Of a stretch of DNA of 64,000 bases, positions 45,050-56,673 are shown piece by piece (the first letter of the stretch is position 1; the number at the start of each line of letters is the position of its first letter). Below the pieces are notes generated by a model. The model was not told the DNA's origin. It was given only the letters and a program-made list of their open reading frames with translations, and made no database searches. The translations under genes and the position numbers were made by a program. Source of the stretch: Meghimatium bilineatum (lineage: Eukaryota > Mollusca > Gastropoda > Stylommatophora > Philomycidae); the NCBI GenBank assembly GCA_034231615.1, contig CM067298.1, positions 53,162,883 through 53,226,882 of the forward strand, in the 5' to 3' direction.

Positions 45050-47060
45050 AAAGAATGAGACGAAATGAATATAGAATACTAGCCGACAAATCTATAGTTT
45101 CATACTTCACTATGTGATATTAACTCAGATGGTCAGAAATGGTAACATAAATAATTGTGAGACTACAGTCTATTTAGTTCACGGTTTAATAAAAAATAAT
45201 TTGAAAACACACATCCTCACAAAAATACGCACAATGTAATTATACATGCAATTAACCAGAACCAACATGGTAGGAGAAAGGTGATGAGACGAAGTTACAC
45301 TTGGTGGAAATTAGTAGGGGATGAGTTAAGTGATATTAGTATCTCGTGGACGGAGCTGTAGTTAGCGTCCTCGTTTTTCGTTCACTTATTTCAGGTTCGT
45401 CTTGAGGATGTCTCCCCTTTGTCCTTAACGGCTGTACAAACGAGTAACAGACTCACAGTTGGGAAAAGTAAGAATAACCTGAAAAATCTTAATTTTTTAC
45501 CTCGAAGATTATAACTATATTTATATGGTTTAAATATAGTTATGGAAAATAGATCTCACAATCCTGTGGTAAGCTGTAATATTCGACTACTATACATTTA
45601 ATTATTAAACAAGAATCGATATCCAGATCACTGCCCTCAGGCCCTGCACCACTGGTGATAGATTTAGGAAAGCTCTTAAAAATCAGTTTATTTTAGTGTT
45701 TGGTACCCTCAAGCCTTTTTTGACTTAATTCCGGTCATTCATTTGTTTAGAGTTTAATTGGTGTGGTCCATGTTTTATTGCTGTCCATGTTGCTTTGGGA
45801 AATAGTTTTTTTCATTCTGTTCTCATTTCCTTTCCCTTTTTCACCAAAACCAGCTTCCATGACTACATATGTAAACATACGTGACTGTCACCTTGACGGT
45901 GGTACTGTTTAAATATCTGTATTCTAGTGCCTCTGTGGTGACAACATTTTTGAACGGCATGTATTATTTGTTCACTGTTTGTTTTGTATATTCTTGCTAA
46001 AGAACTAACGGTTGAAAATGTCTTGTGTATTGTTATTTGTATGTTTTCGTGTTTACACACCATAGTCCAATAATGATAGTCTGTTAGTCGCTGTGAAGTA
46101 AAACTTCAAAAACATGTAATCTACATATATGTAGGTAGGTACTAATGAAATCTGAATTACTCGGAATGGTGATAAAATATTTTATACAGACATGACAATC
46201 CAGGAACGTGGTCACATATGTATAAGACTATCACCATAGCATTCTTACTTAAACTCAATAGAATTAGTTTGGGCTAAAATTGAGGAATAGAAAGAACAGA
46301 AAATAAAACGTTCAAAATAAAATATGTTGAAATACTTACACATCTCTAATATACATCTCTAATCTATCTAATGATTCTTGAAAGAAATTTTAGAACCATG
46401 TGTTAGAGGAGGAAGAGAAATATTGGAAGAATGATGGTTTGTCCATTTAGCCCAGATTGGTTACACATTTCACAGAGACATCTGATTATAATTCGGAAAA
46501 AGTTTAGTTTCTTTAAAGATGACCTAATCATTATTGACAAGCACAGCGGAAGAACAACGCTCCATTATACTATTTATGAACCGCAAGTTGGTGATACGCA
46601 TAGAAATAATTAGATCAATGAAGGCCCAGTATGGTAGCCCACTAAATGTCAATAGCAAAAATATCACGAGATCTCACATACAGATCATATAAAAAATCAT
46701 CATCAAGAGGTATTCATAAGCAAATATGGTGGAAACATTACTGTAATAGTAGATACGCCTATGCTTAATCAACTCACAGAATCTGTGTCTGAAGTGACAT
46801 TTATTTTCTCGATACACACTTATTAGTATGCCTTCAAAGATCAGACGAAGTGATTCCTTGATAAAATTGGACATGATTCACAAATATAAAGTCTATCTAT
46901 TCACTGAAACCCTTTGTTGCCTTTCAGCGTCAGGGGTATATTAAATATAAAGTATATATTTATATAACCAAATATATCATCACATGCAAACGATTGCATT
47001 AATACATTAGACGGTTAATGAGATAGTTACAAATGTACTTTTGTTTCAGGGCAAAGCTAG
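45050..47060. other. Intron e5-e6, no gene or element recognised
   Basis: AT-rich. Short open frames (46431-46613, 45863-46063) have no recognisable content and no splice support. Confidence 0.45.
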
Positions 47061-47064
47061 TGAA

Positions 47065-47455
47065 ACGTGCTATAGAAATATACTTACTATATTAATAAGT
47101 AATTTAGTTTTATATTTGGTGCCTTGCCAAAGATTTGTCATTTGAGATAGTTGTGAAGTTACTATTGCAATTTCCTTCTTGATTTTTGCTGCACAATCTC
47201 CTGAACTGTTTATATGTGCCCTCAAATATTTCAAAATAATGGTTTCTTCCAGTTGATGGTTATCAATAATGACCTTTGGTAGGATTTTGACTTTATATGT
47301 TGTCATGATGTTTGTTCTCTTTGTATTTAAGTACACATTCTGAGGTTCACTGAATTTTCTGTTGTTGCTATAATCAGTTATTTCAGATCTTCTTGCTAGT
47401 CTGTTGTCCTGCGATGTTAAAAGGATTAAATGTTGTGCGGGACTGGTCATCTCTT
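47065..47455 (-). pseudogene. LINE RT fragment after the catalytic motif
   Basis: 126-codon minus frame: CYSNNRKFSEPQNVYLNTKR-like region, VKILPKVIIDNHQLEETIIL, KYLRAHINSSGDCAAKIKKE, TSQLSQMTNLWQGTKYKTKL. The F-K-Y-L-G-x-x-I-x-S-x-G-D segment is the RT palm/thumb of RTE-like LINEs. The frame is open but truncated on both sides. Confidence 0.78.
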
Positions 47456-47662
47456 ATGTTTCTTATTATATTTTCTTTTTTGCATAGATGGTAAACAAAT
47501 ATGAAAGTGAGAACATAATTGCCGTACTCATTTCTGTACACGTCATTAGATGTAAATTATACATTCATTATAGTACCGCTAAACTCAAAATAGTAGCACA
47601 TAAATAGCATGAGACGCTGAGTAAATAAGCTAACATTTTCAGTAACAAGACGTACAGCTTAC

Positions 47663-47692
47663 CTTCTACTGACGGGAGTGACGATCTTTTCT
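47663..47692 (-). CDS. WHRN: Whirlin-like 30-nt micro-exon e5
   Basis: 30-nt micro-exon with clear sites on both sides: acceptor CCCTTTTTTCAG and donor GAAG|GTAAGC. It codes KRSSLPSVE plus two split codons, Glu with e4 and Ala with e6, and is phase 1 at both ends, so it can be included or skipped in frame. It lies among LINE debris (a LINE tail ends about 200 bp away at 47.45 kb), and nothing else there looks coding. The KRSS sequence could be a basophilic kinase site, which is inference. The main doubt is that micro-exons this short can occur by chance. Confidence 0.55.
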
Positions 47693-48149
47693 CTGAAAAA
47701 AGGGTACAACTCATAATAAAACAGACCAAAGAGATATAATTTTATGTTCAGTGTTCGTTCTCGAACCCCCGTTGACCTCTCTTGTGACATGCCAATAGGC
47801 AGTATTTTCTAACACCCAAACATCGTTTTTATCACTAGCTTGCAGGCATACTGATATCTAAAGCTTTATTTTAATTTTAATCAGCAACAGATGGATTCAT
47901 TTAGCAATCAGCTCTGTATAAAAATGTGTTTATCATATGAATCTGGAGGGAGAAGAGCACTAACAATGAGATTTATTGAAGTTTTATCAAAACTAGTTGT
48001 CAGTATCTTGGATTATAAATACGACAGACAAATGCTATTGCATGATGGGTATATATATTATTAAGATTAACCAAATTTACATAGGAGCACAATTGCATTT
48101 ACGTACAATAGAAACACAAACATTAAAATCGTACTGTCTTTAGAATTGA

Positions 48150-48480
48150 GCCATCTATTTGTACAAATAAGATGTTATGGGGTGTAATGAATCTTGATTA
48201 GAAACTAGCATAAGATCAAGTGGGGCACTTTCATAAGTGCTGCTCTCCGTTCCAGCAGCCATTCCAGTGTATGTAGACTCCCCGGTCAGATGTTGATTGT
48301 GTGATCTTATTATCTGCTCATATTCTCTTCCTGCTGTTTGCTCTTTCTCTTCTGTTCCTGCCTTTTTTGGCCTCTTTCTCTCTCCCCTTTCTCTCTCTCC
48401 CAACTGATCCCTCGTACCATCTCATTTTGATCTTCCCTTACATTATGATTGCTTGTCTGTAGCATTCATTCTCTGTTGCC
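48150..48480. repeat. Dispersed repeat shared with the hAT region, plus CT-rich tract
   Basis: 48180-48300 corresponds in antisense to 15720-15850 (GTGTATGTAGACTCCCCGGT, CAGATGTTGATTGTGTGATC). A CT-rich tract (about 48340-48410) follows. The 82-codon minus frame here is a by-product of the CT repeat. Confidence 0.5.
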
Positions 48481-48714
48481 ACTTTTGAGGTGAGTATTTT
48501 TAATGTAATTTACTTGCTACCATATCTTTTCCTTTGTTCATCTCACATTCTTCAGTCTACTTTCTCCTCAATACTTACTACTAACTTCTCCCCATACATT
48601 TTTCTCACCTGTCATGCTTCCACATCTTTTCTTCCCCCATTACCTATCTGCTATTGTCCTCATCATTATAACCCTATTTGTCTCCATGCAAGATTTGTTT
48701 TATTGTGGTCATTT

Positions 48715-48765
48715 GTTTGTCCCGATGAAGGCTTTATAGTCGAAACGTCGTATGTCCCTGTATCT
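48715..48765 (+). repeat. Conserved GATGAAGGC...GTCGAAACG motif
   Basis: CCCGATGAAGGCTTTATAGT then CGAAACGTCG. A reversed cousin lies at 3430-3480 (GATAAAGGC...GTTGAAACATC). This motif type recurs at the 3' parts of some retroelements in animals. No associated RT is visible here. Confidence 0.4.
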
Positions 48766-48869
48766 CGTCGTTAATTTGTTTTATTTTTTATTTTGGTAAC
48801 ACATCTACCTATTTTTGTATATCTTGACATTTTGCCCAGTGTTACCCCAGCCACCTACTTCCTGTTTAG

Positions 48870-49000
48870 GGTAGTTACCATACACTGGAAGATTTATCCG
48901 TTGATTGACCATCATTCTTCCTCGCCCACGAAACCGCTCCTCTCTAGCGACACCACATTTCAAACCAAGTTCACTTATTCTAGTCGTGGAACAAGTCATT
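48870..49000 (-). mobile_element. RNase H LINE tail fragment
   Basis: The minus frame gives ELGLKCGVAREERFRGRGRM then MVNQRI, the same segment as 36.93-37.0 and 12.9 kb. Only about 120 bp; both ends truncated. Confidence 0.75.
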
Positions 49001-49199
49001 GTCACTTATACAGTCATTTGTTCGTGCGTTTATTATTAGTTTAGTCAGCGATTTATTCTCAATATTTACCTCCACTTATTCAATGCCCTTTCCTATTTCT
49101 TCAAATTCACATACTCTCCCTAGTGTGTCTCCAGCCTCTGCCATCCCTGACCTGCCACACTTGAATCGTTTTCTCTTTGACACATCTAGACGTAAGTGT

Positions 49200-50990
49200 A
49201 ATTGATGGTAGTTGTATTCTGTTACTTTAAGGTACTACCTAACATGTGCTACCTGATGTCACACTCTAATACTAGGGAGATCAAGCACAAATCTCATTGC
49301 AGAAATGGGTGTATCCCTAGTATAAACCAGTACTCTTCTTATATTCTCATTTTGTACTTTCCAATCTATCGACTTGTGTCTGTGAAAGTGTTAGTAGGCC
49401 GGTGCCATAATCTATGACAGATAGCACCATCACTTGTAGAAGCAGAAATAGTACCCATTGCTGCATGTCGAAAGTCGCCATAAACTTGATCCCTCTTTTA
49501 GCCGTCTGAATCATATTTGTGATGTATTTGTGGGATGTAATGATTCTAAATGGTTACATTGTTTTACTATCTGCACACGTTTCTAGGTGTCCATGAAAGA
49601 ACAAACACACGTGTCTTCCTTGTTACTAAATCATGAAGATCACAGTAACAGGAATACCTACACGTCGACCTTTTATGCTTTGTGATGGTAATACGACAGT
49701 CATAAGCACTGATATAATAATAATAATAATAATAACAAAAAAAATTAATAATAATACTAATAATAATAATAATAAAATAAGTGAAGCATAAAGAATATAG
49801 ACATATTTTTTCAAGTATTGTTTAATTGGTATGCATCATTGATAGATCCAATAACATTGCCAGTACGACATGGACGGGACGTTTTAACTACGATCGAATT
49901 CAAGCGAGTTGTATTTAGGAAGATCAATTAACATCTCTACCACAAATACTGCCTGATATAATTAATATGGGCCGTCGTCCGTGAATGATGGAGCGTTCTT
50001 CACGAAGAAGCTCAATTTCCTTACACACCAATAATATTTCATGTCACATTTAATGTCTCCTAGGAAATGACCAACACATTTGATCTGATGTTACAGAGTT
50101 TTTAACTTGCCCTATTGTAAAATGTGATTTTTGCGAAATGATTTATGTAATTGTCAAAAAGATTAAGAAATTAGCGTATGTGTAAAATGTGTGTACATTC
50201 TATGTTAGGCGTATTCTAAAACTTCATGCAAAAACTGATTGCAATATATCAAATAATTTTTTTTTAGAAAAGAATTTATGAAGTTTAGGAATTCGTAAAC
50301 GGACTGCAATATGAGTTTTATGAGTTGTATAACAGAGTGTTATGCTATTTGTGTATTAATAATACATAATTCTTCTATTTTTGAGATAAACAGTTCTTAA
50401 TCAATCTTATTTTTCCCAAGAGTTTTCTGCTTCCACGAAATAGTATTGATTATATGGATCCCTTTTCATAGTGGTCACACCATTTGTCTTGTGCTCAAGT
50501 GGTCATGTGTTTGAACCCAGGTTGTAATGCGTTGTTTACTATGTGCATTTCCCCCGAAAAATCGATATCTACTCACAGCGCAAAACTAAGATCCAACAGA
50601 TAAAAGTGCTTAGAAATGTTTGTTCAGTGATTAGCAACACTTAATTGCCGTGTTCCAAGCTTTACCATTCCCCGCTGGAGATCAATGAGATTAAAATAAT
50701 TAAAATATTGAGTTACCTGTTTTAAATGGCACATTTGAAAGGATGCGTGCCGTTTCGTTGAGAGGGTCGGAGCACAGATATCGAAATCCGAGTACAATGA
50801 AATGAATGTCCTGCAACTTTTGACAATAAATTTTTTCATAAATTGCTATATATTGAAATTTATATTTTTGTCCTTTCTTTGTTCGTATAGTGTCTGTTTC
50901 TGAACTGTAGAATTTGTAGTTGTTAATTTTTTTTGTATTAACTAAACGATTCACTTTTTTGAAAGTTAATCATTACAATTTCACATTGTT
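49200..50990. other. Intron e4-e5, (TAA)n tract, no gene seen
   Basis: Includes a degenerate (TAA)n microsatellite at about 49712-49776. Otherwise AT-rich intron with no recognised element. Confidence 0.5.
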
Positions 50991-50999
50991 TAGAGTAGT

Positions 51000-51172
51000 T
51001 GTGAGCATTCTACCACTGGCGTCAGATGTGTCATGCCAGTGATGCAAATAAAGCAGAAACACAACGCATTTATATTAATCTGGATTACATCCATCTGAAA
51101 ATCGATATTATAGTAATGCCATTGTCTTACTACAAAAGTAATCTAGCGGTAGTTTGAGAACGAGCGCTAAAA
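51000..51172 (+). repeat. SINE copy, family C, degraded
   Basis: GTCAGATGTGTCATGCCAGT, ATAAAGCAGAAACACAACGC, CTGGATTACATCCATCTGAA, AATGCCATTGTCTTACTACA and AGTTTGAGAACGAGCGCTAA follow the family C order. Confidence 0.65.
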
Positions 51173-51174
51173 TA

Positions 51175-52688
51175 ACAAAGAATTACAATTATAATTATTT
51201 CAACATTTTGTTACACAAATTGAATCATTTGTTAATGCATGTTTCAATACAGCAAAGTTTTATATGAAATAGTAGAAGATGGAGCATATGCATGGAAGTG
51301 AAGTATCTTTGAAGTTATAAGGAATATTTATATTTTGAATGAAGTCTTGAAGCTTGTTGGAAAAAGCAAGGCGAATTTCTTCTGTGTTTATGGCCACATA
51401 GCAGAATCTGTGAGTGACGCGCGAAGGCGCAAGAAACAAGCGACATTTAGGAATTAAAGAAGGATTAACAATCAATACACAACAGGAAGAGTCTGCTATC
51501 ACATGCTGAAGGAAATACTAAGTAGAAGTTTAGAGCACCAACGACGGTCCAGAATGCTCTCATTATGATCTGACGACTCACTGACTAGCTGAAGAGTACT
51601 GTATAAGTACAATTCCTTCTTATTCAATGTACAATGGAATGCTAGGATTGATATTCTCAGTAGAAAAAAAAACAGACACTTTATTTTAAAACTTATTTGT
51701 CCAGATTTGATTAGATACACATTTCCCGAGACTAGATCGACCCGATGGCTGTGTGTAGTTGAAACAAAAATTGCTACTCTACTGGGAAACGAACTGTAAT
51801 CCGAAGTGCTAGAAAATATTGGTGCACAAACAGAAGAACTACGACAGTTTCGGATCATTATATAGATTGCCTTTTTCTTAATCCTTTCTGAGTTGCTTTT
51901 GTGATAATGTATTTCCACAGCCTTCTGTTCCGTATGATTTCAATCATATCCGATACTGATGCTTTTCCATGTTAGCAATGCCCGGTTGTCTAACATCTTC
52001 ACTCTTCGTCTTCCACTACCTATATTTCTCATCTATTTGTCTTTGTCATTATGCGCTCCATCTTCTTCTCACGATGTGTAAAATATGTGAACTATCTCTT
52101 TCTGACGTGAGTGAGCAGCTCTCATATTTAATTAGCTTTAATCAAGATATTTTATTACGATTTGTATCTGTCCATAGCATAGTTCGTAGACCAATATATA
52201 CGTGAGTGTGTTAAAGCTTACAGTATAAGAGAATACACTATTATTTAACCAACATGTCTCAAATTTGTTCAATGTCAACCACTTTTTCTGTAATCTCACA
52301 TAGTTTTTCTGGGAGGTGAAATAATAATTGCACTTTGTTAGGTACTGAGCGACACTGAAACGTCTAGGGAAGCATTTAAAATTACTGAGATTATAATTAA
52401 TGGGACACATAACAAGGAGCAGTAAAGAAAGTTGACAAACTCATTTTGTCATCTCCTGGTGACCACGGAAGAAAATATCTCAAATGTTGACCACAGTCGA
52501 GAAAGGATGAGAACCACTAATTTAGGCCATACGACTTTTACAAAGTACTAAGTAACAGATTTTTATTAATGATACAAGTATTAATGAACACATTAATGTC
52601 CACATTAATGGATAGGTAAAAATATAACAAATAATTGCTAAACAAAATTGTCTTATGTCAATAAATATTTACATACTGTGCGCTGAAC
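51175..52688. other. Intron e4-e5, no further element recognised
   Basis: AT-rich. A 139-codon minus frame at 51499-51918 has low-complexity content, no domain and no usable splice pair, so I do not call it coding. Confidence 0.45.
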
Positions 52689-52784
52689 CTATTCTGAGGC
52701 TGCCTTTAAGCTTTTTCTTCAGCATAGATGTCCAAGTTCCTGTCTTATTTTTGTAATGTGATTCATACGAAGCACTAGATGAAC
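52689..52784 (-). CDS. WHRN: Whirlin-like exon e4, symmetric candidate cassette
   Basis: 96-nt exon coding residues 339-369, with a strong acceptor (TTTTTCTTCAG). The donor I chose, ATAG|GTTCAG, is weak but is the only one that keeps frame with e5. The next GT downstream (AGTAT|GTAAAT) gives phase 2 and does not fit. The peptide has SSSASYESHY followed by a basic amphipathic stretch (TWTSMLKKKLKGSLRI). It is phase 1 at both ends and a multiple of three, so it can be skipped without a frameshift. The 5' end of the exon is secure; the 3' end is less so. Confidence 0.6.
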
Positions 52785-53509
52785 CTGAAGAAAAATATTG
52801 ATCAAATAATAAAAATGTGCCAATGAAAGCTTAAAGTGGTATAATAAATAATTCGTATATATGCGGGTATGAACGGGAGCTAACACTAAGGTTTGTTCTG
52901 TGCGGCTGAAGGAGTATAAGTATAAATAATCTAAGTACATTATTCAATTAAACAGTAACATGAGGAGTGACAGATCGTTGAAATTGTTTAAAAATTTCAT
53001 GTAAAGTATAGCCAAACATGGCAAAACTTCTAAAGTATTACACATTTTAAAATGGTTCAAACATATACACTTTATCAGAACATAAATCTCATAGCCAATG
53101 TATTATTAAAAGTTTCAAAATTTGTGAAACGGTAAATGGCCATAAAATGCTAAATTTCTGGCAACCATAAGTAACATATATTTAAAGAAATAAAAATCAA
53201 CAATTGTGAACAGTTTTTTAAAAGGAAAAGTATTATTTTTTCCAAATATTGTGAAAAAATTGACAAGTGAACATCTTCATATTTCATGTCAACTTGCAGA
53301 ATAACAAAAATTTCGGGAGCGTAAATAATAATTGAAGGTCATGGTGACAGGTTTATCTGAAGCTTGACATCCACTATTTTGATTGTAATATGCCAATATG
53401 ATGTGATATAAGCAAGTTGGATTCACTTCCGCTTCTGAAAGGGCAATTCTTCACCGTAAGATTTACACGGTGATTCTTGATAATTTACACGGTGATTATG
53501 ATGTTATAG

Positions 53510-54075
53510 TAATTCATTCGTAGCATTAGGATGTTAGACTAATTCATAATCAATAGTATTGTAGGGATGTTAGACTAATTCATAATCAAGAGTATTGTTG
53601 GAATGTTAGACTAATTCATAATCAAGAGTATTGTTGGAATGTTAGACTAATTCATAATCAAGAGTATTGTTGGAATGTTAGACTAATTCATAATCAAGAG
53701 TATTGTTGGAATGTTAGACTAATTCATAATCAAGAGTATTGTTGGAATGTTAGACTAATTCATAATCAAGAGTATTGTTGGAATGTTAGACTAATTCATA
53801 ATCAAGAGTATTGTTGGAATGTTAGACTAATTCATAATCAAGAGTATTGTTGGAATGTTAGACTAATTCATAATCAAGAGTATTGTTGGAATGTTAGACT
53901 AATTCATAATCAAGAGTATTGTTGGAATGTTAGACTAATTCATAATCAATAGTATTGTTGGGATGTTAGACTAACTAATAATCAATAATATTGTTGGGAA
54001 GTTAGAGTAATTCATAAACAATCGTAGCATTAGGAAGTTGGAATAATTCATAAACAAATGTAGCATTAGGTGGTT
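53510..54075. repeat. 36-bp minisatellite, about 13 copies
   Basis: Core unit of 36 bp containing AATGTTAGACTAATTCATAA then TCAAGAGTATTGTTGG. The central ten copies are near-identical; both edges decay gradually. In intron e3-e4. Every frame has stops. Confidence 0.95.
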
Positions 54076-54429
54076 CCGGTTCAAGATAACGGTCTTGATA
54101 AGTTGTGTTTTACATTTCTGTGAATTTGTGACAGTTGTGGTTTTGTTTTCTTTGATTGGAACCTGTTGTGGTGTTCATTGTTAAAGTTACTATGTCTCGA
54201 TGTGCTGATGTGGTGTTCAAGCTAAAATCTTGCCTTAAAAATGCTGTGAAAAGCGATACAATTAATTTCAATACACATACAACGACCTTGGTACAAAATG
54301 GAGAGTTCATTGTTGGTAGGACGGAAGCGGTGAACTGTGATAGACCCGATTGGTCACCGTAGGTGGAAATAAATGTTATTATGTGTGACCTATTTTATAA
54401 TAAAGAAATTCAGGAGTTCAGGATAACTG

Positions 54430-55830
54430 GCTTACCATGGACTACTTATGCTCGATAACAATCACAAAAGGGCAGAACTGTAGAAACAACAAGAGACAAC
54501 ATTCCTTTAAATATAGGCGCAAGGAAGTGTCGATCTTGAGCAAGTTGCGACAACTGGCATGGCAAAGAAAAACAGTGAGACCGAACATACGACAACCCCC
54601 ATGGTGGACTGAGGAGATAGATTCTGTAAAGAAGAAGCAGAGCTTCAAGGAGTGGAAAGCAAAAAAAAAAGAGTCAGAGATTACTATGAAGAAGACCACT
54701 GAAGTCTTTAAATAAATCATAAAGGAAGCCAAGAAAGAACGATGTGATAATTGTGCACAAGATGTTGCAAACGACAGTGCGCTATACACATTTTGGAAAT
54801 TACACAAGGCACTGAATCGAAAAACGGAAACAAAATTAAACTTGTGATTGAAGGACAAGTCGGGCTTATGCTAACCACATATGAGCAGAAGGGCAGCGCT
54901 TTATTCAACAGATATCTCCAACAATCAGATCAGAACAACATTGATAAACGTAATATTATCGAGGCCTCTTTAACAGCATCGCTGGTAAGACGCGATGTCG
55001 CTGATGAGGAACTGGTCTCGTTGGAGGATGTTAAAGATACCATAAAGAAAAATATCAGATGGTGCACCAGGACCATACGGAATACGTTACAGCCTCCTGA
55101 AAGATATTGCAGATGACCGGCTTAAAACAATTGTTGATAATTTCAATACAATTCTGAAATCAGAACGTGTACCAGAAGAGTGGATACAGCTATCTTCTTC
55201 CTCTGGCAAAGACACCTCTGACATCAAGAGTTATTGTATTATCACCTTACAAAATGTTTACGGTAATGTGCTGGAGAGGATAATCGGTAGAAGACTGACC
55301 TGTAATTTAGAAAATAGATGCCTACTTCCTGACACTCTAGGTGCATACAGACCTGGGAGAGACACGACCACAAATGCGGCAATTTTCGCCTATGACATCT
55401 GCGAGGGCTATCAGGCAAAGGAGGAAACAGTGGTCGCTACGATCGACCTAGAAGATGCTTACAACATAGTGAGATTCGACCAGCGGATACATGTGCTAAG
55501 TGAACTCATTATCGACTCGTGGATAATTCGATGGGTAGCAATGGTGTTAATGTCCAGACCTGTTGCTCTTAGATTGGTATTCTAGACATCAGAACTATAG
55601 CACGGGATTGCCACAGGGATCGCCACTATCACATGTACTCTTTAATGTCTACACATACAAAAAAAAAACATCTTCAGGAGGCTGGACCCGACAGGATACT
55701 ATCATATGCGACGACCTCTTGCTGCAAAAGCACGGCAAAAACAGAAGTGACATGATTGATGACGTCCAGAGTAATCTAGAACATTTGTCGCTCTGGTGCA
55801 CTGACTACAATATCATCTCTGTTAGTCCAG
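54430..55830 (+). pseudogene. Jockey-like LINE RT domain
   Basis: Broken over several plus frames: QPPWWTEEIDSVKKKQSFKE (linker), GAPGPYGIRYSLLKDIADDR, NVLERIIGRRLTCNLENRCL, GAYRPGRDTTTNAAIF, VATIDLEDAYNIV (motif A, catalytic Asp kept), STGLPQGSPLSHVLFNVYT (motif B) and ICDDLLLQKH at the Y-x-D-D position (both Asp kept). Stops and at least three frameshifts. In intron e3-e4, antisense to the gene. Confidence 0.85.
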
Positions 55831-55985
55831 CCAACAGAGGTTGGAAACTAAGATTGGTCGGGCTACTCCCAATATTTAGTAGGACCACAATCCTGCCCAA
55901 ATAAGCACAGGTGTTGAAGTCTGAGATGCCAGGCCGAGAGGCGCACCAGCAACCATGATATCATGCAGCCTTCCCATTTAGCATG
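55826..55985 (+). repeat. Dispersed repeat D
   Basis: Matches 12385-12545: TTGGAAACTAAGATTGGTCG, TAGGACCACAATCCTGCCCA, GAGGCGCACCAGCAACCATG. It sits between an RT fragment and a LINE 5' fragment, so it may be part of the 5' region of this LINE family. Confidence 0.6.
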
Positions 55986-56510
55986 TCCGCACGACACAGC
56001 CTAAGAAATCAATGGTGCTCGCATTCTGAAGTTCCCACAGGCAGGAGCAGTGATTCTGAAACTCGACAGAATTCACCCCCAGCTACTGGAAGTACTTCTA
56101 GTCTACTTTGTGGAGCCAGGAGGCAGAGGAGAAAAGCTAATGGCCAACCAGACAGGACAATAACCCCTCTAAACTTCATACACTGGAGTGCAGATAGAGT
56201 TAACACACACAAACATAACTAGAAACACCGCGCACCACAAAGAGATTAGTATTTGCTGCATACGGGAAACACACGTTAATGAAAAAGTAACCTTCAAAAT
56301 ACGAGGGTACCAATGTTTTATAGTTGACAGGAAAAAACGGAGAAAAATGGAGATACTAACACAGGTCAAGAATAACATCAATGCCACAGAATCCAAAACA
56401 CACAACGATAGTGCTGAATACCAGATAATTCACATAAAAAACAACACATGTGAGCTCCACATACTAAACTACTATAGAATGCAAACTAGAAGAAAATAAA
56501 ATATTTGGTA
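55986..56510 (+). pseudogene. LINE 5' fragment, ORF1 end and endonuclease start
   Basis: First a Pro/Ser-rich piece. Then FIHWSADRVNTHK and (56188-56499) ISICCIRETHVNEKVTFKIR, GYQCFIVDRKKRRKMEILTQ and HNDSAEYQIIHIKNNTCELH. ISICCIRETH is the I-x-L-Q-E-T-x motif of APE-type endonucleases, with the catalytic Glu kept. The element stops after LNYY, well short of the full endonuclease; no RT follows. Confidence 0.8.
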
Positions 56511-56673
56511 TTTAATACAAAAAAACTGAATTGTTGTTACGTTCTTTTTCGAGCAGCAAGGAAATTCTAGTCGGCAATTTTTGTAATATAAATATTATCT
56601 GGTAATAAAAACATAGATATCAACAAAACAGTTGTAGGTGAACACAGTAAATTTGAAATCGGAAATGACTCAC

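Noticed and set aside
47663..47692. Alternative acceptor for e5 two bases downstream (28-nt exon)
   Set aside because: It would need a phase-0 donor before it; e4 has none, while the 30-nt version fits phase 1 on both sides.
48715..48765. Hammerhead ribozyme
   Set aside because: The core C-U-G-A-U-G-A is C-C-G-A-U-G-A here, and stems I and III are not evident; kept only as a low-interest motif.
51499..51918. 139-codon minus frame as an extra whirlin exon
   Set aside because: The upstream and downstream exons already join in phase without it, and no good acceptor and donor flank an open part.
53510..54075. Regular 36-bp repeats suggesting a CRISPR array
   Set aside because: No unique spacers between units; it is a head-to-tail minisatellite in a eukaryotic intron.
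54442..54858. 138-codon minus frame rich in Phe, Ser and Cys
   Set aside because: Antisense shadow of the plus-strand RT/linker segment, which has clear LINE motifs.
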